Shown in pieces: positions 36,131 through 42,938 of a stretch of DNA of 64,000 bases. The stretch spans positions 62,001 through 126,000 of the forward strand of contig NZ_CP036164.1 in the NCBI RefSeq assembly GCF_004295485.1, read 5' to 3'. Below the pieces are notes generated by a model. The model made no database searches. It was not told the DNA's origin and saw only the letters and a list, made by a program, of their open reading frames with translations. The position numbers and the translations under genes are program-made. This DNA comes from Janibacter limosus. GTDB taxonomy: Bacteria; Actinomycetota; Actinomycetes; Actinomycetales; Dermatophilaceae. Positions within the stretch are counted from its first letter, which is position 1, and the number at the start of each line of letters is the position of its first letter.

Positions 36131-36930
36131 GCGGCGCTCCCTTCGTCACCGTCGAGGCCGACGATGACCGGGGCGTGGTCGCTCGCTCCCTTGCCCTTGC
36201 GCTCCTCGCGGTCGATCGACGCACCGCTCACCCGGGCGGCGAAGGAGGGCGAGCCGAGGACGAAGTCGATGCGCATGCCGCGCTTCTTGGGGAAGGCGAG
36301 CTGCTGGTAGTCCCAGTAGGTGTAGGTGCCGGGGCCGGGAGTGTGGGGGCGCGCGACGTCGACGAAGCCGGACTCGAGGAAGGCGTTGAAGGCCGCGCGC
36401 TCCGGCGGCGAGACGTGGGTCTTGTCGGCGAAGTACTCCATCGACCAGACGTCCTCGTCCTGGGGCGCGACATTCCAGTCACCGCACAGCGCGGTCGGGG
36501 TGCCGTCGGCGGACCACTCGAGCGCGCGCTGCCTCAGCTGCTCGAGCCAGGCGAGCTTGTAGACCATGTGCGGGTCGTCGAGGGTGCGGCCGTTGGGCAC
36601 GTAGAGCGACCAGACGCGCACGCCGCCGCAGGTCGCGCCGATCGAGCGCGCCTCGGGAGCGACCGGGTCGCCGAAGCCGGGGTCGCCGTCGAAGCCGATC
36701 GACACGTCCTCGAGGCCGACGCGGGAGAGGATCGCCACGCCGTTCCACTGGTTGAGGCCGTGGTGGGCCACCTCGTAGCCGAGGGCGGTGAAGCGGTCGT
36801 GGGGGAACTGCTCCTCCTTGGCCTTGGTCTCCTGGATGGCCAGGACGTCGACGTCGCTGCGCTGCAGCCAGGCCTCGACGCGGTCGACGCGGGAGCGGAT
36901 GGAGTTGACGTTCCAGGTAGCGATGCGCAC
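36127..36930 (-). CDS. xthA: Exodeoxyribonuclease III (AP endonuclease)
   Basis: The 267-residue nuclease begins MRIATWNVNSIRSRVDRVEAWL and contains IQETKAKEEQFP (catalytic Glu), YVPNGRTLD, LCGDWNVAPQDEDVW (Asp/Asn pair) and the final SDHAPVIVGL (Asp-His). It cuts DNA 5' to abasic sites in base excision repair and is a 3'-5' exonuclease. The length is normal for the family (about 260-270). It is followed by an overlapping hydrolase gene. Confidence 0.97.
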   Translation of the reverse strand: MRIATWNVNSIRSRVDRVEAWLQRSDVDVLAIQETKAKEEQFPHDRFTALGYEVAHHGLNQWNGVAILSRVGLEDVSIGFDGDPGFGDPVAPEARSIGATCGGVRVWSLYVPNGRTLDDPHMVYKLAWLEQLRQRALEWSADGTPTALCGDWNVAPQDEDVWSMEYFADKTHVSPPERAAFNAFLESGFVDVARPHTPGPGTYTYWDYQQLAFPKKRGMRIDFVLGSPSFAARVSGASIDREERKGKGASDHAPVIVGLDGDEGSAA

Positions 36931-36986
36931 GGCGCCACCCTAGCCATCGGGACTGACACCATTGAGCCCATACCCACAACCCCGTG

Positions 36987-37082
36987 ATGGGCCTGATGGG
37001 CACGCTCTTCTTCGACAAGGTGATCGGCAAGGACTTCGGCAAGGGGCTCGCCGCCATGAAGCAGGCGGCGGAGCAGGGCTGA
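36987..37082 (+). CDS. Possible 31-residue small protein, or a gene remnant
   Basis: A short frame begins ATGGGCCTGATG and ends TGA 37080-37082. It encodes MGLMGTLFFDKVIGKDFG and then a lysine/alanine helix (GLAAMKQAAEQG). Codon bias is good throughout and no clear ribosome site is seen. It may be a genuine small protein with an amphipathic helix, or the tail of a lost gene. I recognise no family. It is divergent from xthA and codirectional with the next hydrolase gene. Confidence 0.35.
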   Translation: MGLMGTLFFDKVIGKDFGKGLAAMKQAAEQG

Positions 37083-37142
37083 GCCCTCGGGTCCAGTCCT
37101 CGGGTCTGGCCATGGCCGCGACGGGTCGTTAGCGTCGACAGC

Positions 37143-37898
37143 ATGCGACCCCTCATCGAGATCCCTGCTGCCGACGGCACCGCCGAGGCGATCGTCGCCC
37201 GGCCCGACGACGGCACCCACCCCGGAGTCCTGCTGTGGATGGATGCCATCGGGCTGCGTCCCCGCATCGAGGAGATGGCCGACCGCATCGCCTCCTGGGG
37301 CTATGTCGTGCTCGCGCCCAACACCTTCTACCGGCTCGGGACCGCGACCGAGATGTCGCCGCCGCCCGGCATCGACCTCACCGACCCCGACCAGCGGGCG
37401 GCCTACGGGCAGAAGAGCTTCCCGCGGGTGGCCGAGCTGACCAAGGAACGCACCGAGGCGGACGTCGCTCCCTTCGTCGCCGCGCTGCGCGCCCTGCCCG
37501 GCGTCGCCGACGGGCCCATCGGGACCACGGGGTACTGCATGGGCGCCAAGCACGCGACCCGGGCCGCCTGCGTCGACCCGAGCATCGCTGCTGCCTGCGG
37601 TGGTTTCCACGGCGCGCAGGTGGCCTCGGACGAGCCGGACAGCCCCCACCTGTCGCTGGGCAGCGCACGGGCGGACTTCGTCTACGGCCACGCCGACCAC
37701 GACCGCTCGATGCCACCGGAGATGGTCGCGCGGCTCGACGCGGCGCTGGCCGAGCACGGGCTGGAGGCGCGCACGGCGATCTACCCGGACGCCCCGCACG
37801 GCTACACGATGAGCGACACCTCGAGCTACCAGGAGGCGGGCGCGGAGCGGCACTTCAGCGAGCTGCGCGAGCTCCTCGAGCGGACGCTGCGAGCGTGA
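37143..37898 (+). CDS. Dienelactone hydrolase family protein
   Basis: The 251-residue protein has the DLH alpha/beta fold: IPAADGTAEAIVARPDDGTHPGVLLWMDAIGLR, nucleophile cysteine in GTTGYCMGAKHA, Asp in YGHADHDRSM and His in PDAPHGYTM. It would hydrolyse a lactone or ester; the true substrate is unknown. It appears leaderless, with TAGCGT at 37130-37135 seven bases before the ATG. It overlaps the SDR gene by GTGA. Confidence 0.92.
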   Translation: MRPLIEIPAADGTAEAIVARPDDGTHPGVLLWMDAIGLRPRIEEMADRIASWGYVVLAPNTFYRLGTATEMSPPPGIDLTDPDQRAAYGQKSFPRVAELTKERTEADVAPFVAALRALPGVADGPIGTTGYCMGAKHATRAACVDPSIAAACGGFHGAQVASDEPDSPHLSLGSARADFVYGHADHDRSMPPEMVARLDAALAEHGLEARTAIYPDAPHGYTMSDTSSYQEAGAERHFSELRELLERTLRA

Positions 37899-38659
37899 GC
37901 ACCGCCCTCGTCACCGGCGCGACCGCCGGCATCGGCCGCGAGTTCGCCGTCCAGCTCGCGACGAAGGGGGAGGACCTCGTCCTCGTCGCCCGCGACACCG
38001 CGCGTCTGGACGCGCTCGCCGCCGAGCTCGCTGCCGCCCACGGCGTGGCCGTCGAGGTGATCTCCGCCGACCTGTCCGACCGGGCCGCGCTGGAGCGGGT
38101 GGCCGAGCGGCTGCGCGACCCGGCCCGACCCGTGGACCTGCTGGTCAACAACGCGGGCTACGGGCTGGGATCTCCCTTCGTCGACACGACAGTCGAGGAC
38201 GAGGAGCGGCTGCTCGACGTGCTCGTGCGCGCGGTCCTCGTCCTCAGCCACGCGGCCGCCGGAGCGATGACCCAGCGGGGCAGCGGGCGGATCCTCAATG
38301 TCTCGTCCGTCGCCGGGCTGCTCACGAGCGGCACCTATGCGGCGTCGAAGGCCTGGGTCACCACCTTCAGCGAGTCGATCGCGGCACAGCTGGCGCCGCG
38401 CGGGGTCGGGGTCACCGCGCTGCTGCCCGGCTACGTGCGCACCGAGTTCCACGAGCGGGCCGGGATCGACAAGAAGCGCACCGGTCCCTTCTGGCTGGAC
38501 GCGCCCGACCTCGTCCGCCAGGCCCTCGCCGACTCCGAGCGCGGCCGCGTCGTGTCCGTCCCGAGCCCGCAGTACAAGGCGGTCGTCGGCCTCGTGCGCC
38601 ACCTGCCCCGGGGCCTGCTGCGCAACCCGCGGGTCACCGCGCTGCACCGCAAGAACTGA
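37895..38659 (+). CDS. Short-chain dehydrogenase/reductase
   Basis: The 254-residue classical SDR has the cofactor motif TGATAGIGREFA and NNAG in LLVNNAGYGLG. The catalytic triad is Ser in ILNVSSVAG, with Tyr and Lys in TYAASKAW. The arginine in VLVARDTARLD suggests NADP(H) preference. The substrate is unknown. It begins at a GTG overlapping the stop of the dienelactone hydrolase gene, so the two form an operon, which ends at the 31-bp repeat cluster. Confidence 0.93.
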   Translation: MSTALVTGATAGIGREFAVQLATKGEDLVLVARDTARLDALAAELAAAHGVAVEVISADLSDRAALERVAERLRDPARPVDLLVNNAGYGLGSPFVDTTVEDEERLLDVLVRAVLVLSHAAAGAMTQRGSGRILNVSSVAGLLTSGTYAASKAWVTTFSESIAAQLAPRGVGVTALLPGYVRTEFHERAGIDKKRTGPFWLDAPDLVRQALADSERGRVVSVPSPQYKAVVGLVRHLPRGLLRNPRVTALHRKN

Positions 38660-38678
38660 GCTGCCCCTCCCCCCATCT

Positions 38679-38786
38679 CCTTGAGTTCGTGCGCAAAAGG
38701 TGCGCGTCTCCTTAAGGTCGTGCGCAAAAGGTGCGCGTCTCCTTAAGGTCGTGCGCAAAAAAATGCGCACGACCTTAAGGAGATGC
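38679..38786. repeat. 31-bp CCTTAAGG repeat cluster with a strong hairpin
   Basis: A degenerate unit (CCTTGAGT at 38679) and two exact CCTTAAGG units (38710, 38741) follow at 31-base spacing in one orientation. A fourth (38773) is inverted. Units three and four form 23-base arms (38735-38757 and 38764-38786) with one mismatch around a loop of six A residues. The cluster lies between converging genes, so it is also a likely terminator. Confidence 0.88.
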
Positions 38787-38789
38787 GGT

Positions 38790-39248
38790 TCAGAGGGGGC
38801 CGAGGGCGGCGGTGAGGTCGGCGTCGAGGTCCAGCGTCTCGAGGACGTGGAGCAGCGCGCGCTCCTCGAAGCGGAAGTGCGACTCCATGATCGCGCCGAG
38901 GCCCTCGAGGTGCGTGTGGACCCTCTCGGGTGGCTCGTCCCGGTCGAGCGCTGCCTCCAGCCCGGAGATGAGATGGCTCATCATCGAGTGGTCCTGCGTC
39001 AGCTTGAGCAGGGTGTCGCCGAGGTCGGGGTGCTCGGCGGCGATCGCGGGGAAGAGGTGCCGGTCCTCCCCTTCGTGATGACGGGTGAGGGCCGTGCAGA
39101 ACCCGCGGCAGAACACCAGCAGGTCCCGCGCCACCTCGGGATCGTCGCCGGTCCCTCGCACGAGGTCGAGCGCCTCGCGCAGACGGGCGTGGACCGCCCT
39201 CAGCTCATGTGCCCAGGCCACGAGCCTGGTCTGGTCGCCCTCAGTCAC
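38790..39248 (-). CDS. Hemerythrin-like (HHE) protein
   Basis: The 152-residue four-helix protein shows the diiron histidine/glutamate pattern: AHELRAVHARLREAL, LTRHHEGEDRHLFPAI, QDHSMMSHLISGLE and MESHFRFEERALL. Such proteins bind O2 or NO or take part in iron and oxidative-stress handling. The start is uncertain: GTG 39248 has no ribosome site, while an in-frame GTG 11 codons earlier is very close to GGAGG. It converges with the SDR gene through the repeat cluster. Confidence 0.85.
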   Translation of the reverse strand: MTEGDQTRLVAWAHELRAVHARLREALDLVRGTGDDPEVARDLLVFCRGFCTALTRHHEGEDRHLFPAIAAEHPDLGDTLLKLTQDHSMMSHLISGLEAALDRDEPPERVHTHLEGLGAIMESHFRFEERALLHVLETLDLDADLTAALGPL

Positions 39249-39383
39249 GGGAGGGCGAAGGGTGGGAAACGCGCATCGCACGTCCTCCTTCGGTACGGCG
39301 CCTCCATGCCTGACACGGTCTGCCACCGGCACGCGACGCTGGCGCCACCTTAGCTCTGACTCGAGCCCTGCCTCGGCAAAGCT

Positions 39384-39489
39384 ACTTGCGGGTACGACGT
39401 GCACTTGTCGACGCGTCCCCGGACGGAAGGCTGGCTTTCCGGGGTTCCCGAAGCGGTCGGATCGACAGGTGCACGTCGTACCCGCAAGT
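39384..39489. repeat. 106-base element with 28-base inverted arms upstream of pyrE
   Basis: The left arm (39384-39411, beginning ACTTGCGGGTACGACGTGCA) and the right arm (39462-39489) are complementary with one mismatch. The 50-base centre holds a smaller hairpin (CCCCGGA with TTTCCGGGG). It ends 58 bases before the pyrE start. It looks like a MITE/REP-like element or a large RNA hairpin in the pyrE leader. Confidence 0.75.
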
Positions 39490-39547
39490 AACCGGGGCCG
39501 TGTTCGGTCGTCGGAGGCGGGCGCAGCGAGCGTGGGAGGATCGACCC

Positions 39548-40102
39548 GTGACTGACATCGCCGCCGACCGCGCCCGCCTGCTCGAGATCGTCAAGGACAA
39601 GGCCATCGTCCACGGACGCGTGACCCTCTCCTCCGGCGCCGAGGCCGACTACTACGTCGACCTGCGCCGCATCACGCTCGATGGCGAGGCCTCCCCACTC
39701 GTCGGGCGGGTCATGCTCGACCTCGTCGCGGACCTCGACTTCGACGCCGTGGGCGGGCTGACGCTGGGCGCCGACCCGGTCGCCACCTCCATGCTCCACG
39801 CCACCGCGGCGAAGGGGGAGCGCCTGGACGCCTTCGTGGTGCGCAAGTCGGGCAAGGCGCACGGCCTGCAGCAGCGCATCGAGGGCCCGTCGATCAAGGG
39901 CCGTCGCGTCCTGATCGTCGAGGACACCTCCACCACGGGCAACTCGCCGCTCGAGGCCGCCACCGCCGCCCGTGAGGCGGGCGCCGAGGTCGTCGCCGTC
40001 GCGACGATCGCCGACCGGGCGACCGGTGCCGCCGACAAGTTCGCCGAGGCCGGCCTGGAGTACCGCCACGTCTTCGGGCTCGAGGAGCTCGGGCTCGCCT
40101 GA
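39548..40102 (+). CDS. pyrE: Orotate phosphoribosyltransferase
   Basis: PyrE (184 residues) makes orotidine 5'-phosphate from orotate and PRPP in UMP synthesis. It shows the substrate entry VTLSSGAEADYYVDLRRITLD, the flexible catalytic loop region (VVRKSGKAHGLQQRIEG) and the PRPP motif RVLIVEDTSTTGNSPLEA. GTG 39548 follows GGGAGG; the frame is open further upstream through the inverted-repeat element, but that part is not convincing. A 28-base palindrome lies 15 bases past its stop. Confidence 0.96.
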   Translation: MTDIAADRARLLEIVKDKAIVHGRVTLSSGAEADYYVDLRRITLDGEASPLVGRVMLDLVADLDFDAVGGLTLGADPVATSMLHATAAKGERLDAFVVRKSGKAHGLQQRIEGPSIKGRRVLIVEDTSTTGNSPLEAATAAREAGAEVVAVATIADRATGAADKFAEAGLEYRHVFGLEELGLA

Positions 40103-40117
40103 GGCCCAGCCCGATCC

Positions 40118-40145
40118 GTCTGCATTGCCCTAGGGCAATGCAGAC
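40118..40145. repeat. 28-base perfect palindrome after pyrE
   Basis: The sequence is symmetric around CCCTAGGG, with TGCATTG on the left and CAATGCA on the right, and no unpaired loop. That makes it a better candidate for a protein-binding operator than for a terminator. It lies between pyrE and the IdeR-type box of the next gene. Confidence 0.75.
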
Positions 40146-40158
40146 CAGCGGCCACGGG

Positions 40159-40177
40159 TTAAGTTAGGCTCTCCTAA
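40159..40177. promoter_or_regulatory. IdeR/DtxR-type iron box
   Basis: TTAAGTTAGGCTCTCCTAA matches the 19-base iron-repressor consensus TTAGGTTAGGCTAACCTAA at 16 positions. It ends 30 bases before the ATG of the siderophore-interacting protein gene, so that gene is predicted to be repressed when iron is plentiful. Confidence 0.8.
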
Positions 40178-40207
40178 GTTTCAGCCATCCCCGCTGTCAG
40201 GAGAGCC

Positions 40208-41071
40208 ATGAAGATCGCCGAGCTCAAGGACCGCGTGGTCCTGGGTGCCGCCCGCGTGTACGCCCGCCGCACGATGGCCGACTACGCGGAGCGCGCCGAG
40301 GAGTCGCAGTTCGAGGTCACGGTCACCCGGGTCGTCGAGCTCAACCCCGTGATGCGCCGGATCACCCTGAGCGCACCCGAGATCCGCGACTACTCGCTGC
40401 TCGGCCCCGACGAGTACTTCGGCCTGCTCATGCCCGGCGCCGACGGCCGCCTGCACCTGCCCGACCCGGAGCGCAGCAATGTCCGCGCGGCCGTCAGCGA
40501 GATGCCCGAGGACGAGCAACCCGGCCTGCGGTGGTACACGATCCGCAGCATCCGCCGGAGCGAAGGGGAGGTCGACGTCGACATCGTGACGCACGGCGAC
40601 TCCGGTCCCGGGTCGGCCTGGGCGACGTCGGTGCAGGTCGGCGACATCGCCGGGTTCCGCTCCGGGGGAGCGCTGTACTCCAGCTTCGACCAACCGGGTC
40701 AGCTCCTCGTCGCCGACGAGACCGCACTGCCGGCGCTCCTGGCGATCCTCGAGGAGCGCTCCCGCCGTGGGCTGCCCGGTCTCGGAGAGGGCGTCGAGGC
40801 GCACGTCGAGGTCCCCTCGTCGAGCGTGCTCGACGGCATGGACGTCCCGACCGACGTGGTCGTGCACCTGCGCGGCTCCGCCGCCCCCGGCACCGCGGTC
40901 CTCGCTGCGCTCGCCGAGTCGCCCGCCTCGAGCGCCGGCCTGGACTACGCGTGGCTCTGCGGCGAGTCGGGCCTGGCCACCTCCCTTCGCCGCCATCTCG
41001 TGCAGCAGGGCATGGACAAGCGGCAGATCACCTTCTCCGGCTACTGGAAGCTGGGCGCCGCGCGCGGCTGA
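40208..41071 (+). CDS. Siderophore-interacting flavoprotein (ferric-siderophore reductase)
   Basis: The 287-residue protein has the SIP/ViuB architecture. The FAD-binding beta barrel (residues about 35-145) contains the flavin motif RWYTIRSIR. The NAD(P)H domain contains LLVADETALPALLAILE and ends YAWLCGESGLATSLRRHLVQQG...ITFSGYWKLG. It would reduce iron from imported ferric siderophores in the cytoplasm. An iron box stands upstream. No siderophore synthesis or uptake genes are next to it. Confidence 0.94.
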   Translation: MKIAELKDRVVLGAARVYARRTMADYAERAEESQFEVTVTRVVELNPVMRRITLSAPEIRDYSLLGPDEYFGLLMPGADGRLHLPDPERSNVRAAVSEMPEDEQPGLRWYTIRSIRRSEGEVDVDIVTHGDSGPGSAWATSVQVGDIAGFRSGGALYSSFDQPGQLLVADETALPALLAILEERSRRGLPGLGEGVEAHVEVPSSSVLDGMDVPTDVVVHLRGSAAPGTAVLAALAESPASSAGLDYAWLCGESGLATSLRRHLVQQGMDKRQITFSGYWKLGAARG

Positions 41072-41096
41072 CCACCGGCCGGATAGCGTGCTGCCC

Positions 41097-41888
41097 ATGG
41101 AGCCGCACCTCGTCGCCCTCGATGTCGACGGCACGATCCTGACCCACGACGGCGAGCTGCGAGCCGCCACCCGCGACGCGATCCGCGCGGTCGCCGCCGC
41201 GGGCCACCACATCGTCATCTCGACCGGGCGCTCGGTCGTCGCCACGACACCCGTCCTGGAGATGCTCGACCTGTCCCACGGGTGGGCCGTCTGCTCCAAC
41301 GGCGCCGTCACCCTCGAGCTGGATCCCGCTGAGCCGCACGGCTATCGGATCGACGAGACGGTCACCTTCGACCCCCGCGAGGCGCTCACCCTCGTCATGG
41401 AGCACGCGCCGGACATCCTCGTCGCGGTCGAGGAGGTCGGGGTCGGCTTCAAGGTCGCCAAGCCCTACCCCGAGGGCGTGCTCATGGGCGAGCAGGTCGT
41501 CGTCCCCTTCGAGCAGCTCGTCGACACACCGACCACCCGCGTGTCCTTCCACGACCCCGAGGCCGCGAGCGAGGACTTCCTCGAGCTCGTCGAGCGGATC
41601 GGGCTGCACGGGGTGAGCTACTCCGTCGGCTACACCGCGTGGCTGGACCTCGCCCCCGAGGGCGTGTCCAAGGGCTCGGCGTTGGAGCTGGTGCGCCGCC
41701 GGCTGGGCATCGAGCCGCACCTGACCTTCGCGGCCGGCGACCAGCGCAACGACCTGGAGATGCTCCGCTGGGCCGCCCGGGGGGTCGCGATGGGTGATGC
41801 GCCACCCGAGGTCGTCGCCGCCGCGGACGAGCAGACCGGGACGGTCTACGAGGACGGCCTCGCAGATGCACTCCGACCGCTGATCTGA
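41097..41888 (+). CDS. HAD-superfamily (Cof-type) phosphatase
   Basis: The 263-residue protein has motif I LDVDGTILT, motif II VISTGRS, motif III lysine in PEGVSKGSALELV and motif IV AAGDQRNDLEML, with the large C2B cap between. It is a sugar-phosphate or nucleotide phosphatase of unknown specificity. It appears leaderless, with TAGCGT seven bases before the ATG. It is codirectional with the genes on either side. Confidence 0.92.
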   Translation: MEPHLVALDVDGTILTHDGELRAATRDAIRAVAAAGHHIVISTGRSVVATTPVLEMLDLSHGWAVCSNGAVTLELDPAEPHGYRIDETVTFDPREALTLVMEHAPDILVAVEEVGVGFKVAKPYPEGVLMGEQVVVPFEQLVDTPTTRVSFHDPEAASEDFLELVERIGLHGVSYSVGYTAWLDLAPEGVSKGSALELVRRRLGIEPHLTFAAGDQRNDLEMLRWAARGVAMGDAPPEVVAAADEQTGTVYEDGLADALRPLI

Positions 41889-41897
41889 GGGCAGGAT

Positions 41898-42725
41898 GTG
41901 CTCGTGGAGCACACACCTGACATCGACGACGCCCGCGACGCAGCGCGCGACACCGCCCGCAAGGTCGGCGACCATCCAGCCCTCGAGGCGCTGGCTCGCG
42001 CCGGTTTCGTCGTCTCGGGGGTGCTGCACATCGTGCTCGGCTGGACCGCGGGCCGCGTGGGCTGGGGCAGCGGTGGCCAGGCCGACCAGTCCGGCGCCCT
42101 GTCGACGCTCGCGAGCAACCCCGCCGGCACGATCCTCATGTGGGTCATCGTCATCGGCCTCGCCGCGCTCGTCCTGTGGCAGCTGACCGTGGCGATCGGG
42201 CCGAGGCTCGGCGACAGCGGCGTCCTCGACCGGGTCAAGGCGGTCGGCAAGGCCGTCGTCTACGGCGCGATCGCCTGGACCGCGGCGAAGTTCGCCATGG
42301 GCTCCGGCTCGTCCTCCTCGTCGGAGCAGTCCTCGCAGGACGTCACCGCCACCCTCATGGAGGCACCGGCCGGCCAGCTCCTCGTCGGCGCGGTCGGCGT
42401 CGCGGTCATCGCCGTCGGCGGGTACCACGTGTACAAGGGCGTGACCCGCAAGTTCCTCGACGACCTCGAGGAGGACCCCGGCACCTGGGCGACCCGCTCG
42501 GGCACGGTCGGCTACCCGGCGAAGGGAGCGGTCCTCGCCCTCGTCGGTGCCTTCTTCGTCATCGCTGCCGTGCAGCACCAGTCCTCGCAGGCGTCCGGCC
42601 TCGACGGCGCGCTCAAGAGCCTGCGGGACCAGCCCTTCGGCCCGTACCTGCTCACCGTCGTCGCGGTGGGTCTGGTGGCCTTCGGCCTGTACTGCTTCGC
42701 GCGGGCCCGTCACCAGCGGATCTGA
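41898..42725 (+). CDS. DUF1206 membrane protein
   Basis: The 275-residue protein has six hydrophobic segments arranged as three similar two-helix repeats (ARAGFVVSGVLHIVLGWTAG; VKAVGKAVVYGAIAWTAAKF; GTVGYPAKGAVLALVGAFFV). This is the pattern of DUF1206. Function is unknown. The GTG at 41898 and one two codons later are both possible. An inverted pair of the dispersed motif right after the stop forms a terminator. Confidence 0.85.
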   Translation: MLVEHTPDIDDARDAARDTARKVGDHPALEALARAGFVVSGVLHIVLGWTAGRVGWGSGGQADQSGALSTLASNPAGTILMWVIVIGLAALVLWQLTVAIGPRLGDSGVLDRVKAVGKAVVYGAIAWTAAKFAMGSGSSSSSEQSSQDVTATLMEAPAGQLLVGAVGVAVIAVGGYHVYKGVTRKFLDDLEEDPGTWATRSGTVGYPAKGAVLALVGAFFVIAAVQHQSSQASGLDGALKSLRDQPFGPYLLTVVAVGLVAFGLYCFARARHQRI

Positions 42726-42764
42726 CCCCCTTCGCCCGCAAACCCGTTGCCCCGACGAAGGGGG
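42726..42764 (+). terminator. Terminator made from an inverted pair of the CGAAGGG motif
   Basis: CCCCCTTCG (42726-42734) and CGAAGGGGG (42756-42764) form a 9-base stem with a 21-base loop immediately after the DUF1206 stop codon. Confidence 0.65.
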
Positions 42765-42828
42765 AGGGCCTAGCCTTGTCGGGTCCGACCGGCGGTGGCA
42801 GCGTCCGGTCCCCACGACCTCGAAGGTG

Positions 42829-42867
42829 ATGACCCGCTCGATGCGGCACCAGATCTCCCGCGACTGA
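42829..42867 (+). CDS. Possible 12-residue leader peptide of the ABC-F gene
   Basis: A tiny frame (MTRSMRHQISRD) starts at an ATG with GAAGG directly upstream and stops at TGA 42865-42867, 71 bases before the ABC-F ATG. ABC-F resistance genes of actinobacteria are often controlled by a translated leader that senses stalled ribosomes, and this would fit. No clear mutually exclusive hairpins could be confirmed by eye. Confidence 0.4.
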   Translation: MTRSMRHQISRD

Positions 42868-42938
42868 AGAGTGCGACCGACCGCGGCCCACGCACCGCGA
42901 GTCCCGTCGGCGTGCGCAGCGACGGTACGGAGATCTCC

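Noticed and set aside
39386..39547. Longer pyrE start including the inverted repeat
   Set aside because: The added residues are not like any OPRTase and GGGAGG directly precedes GTG 39548.
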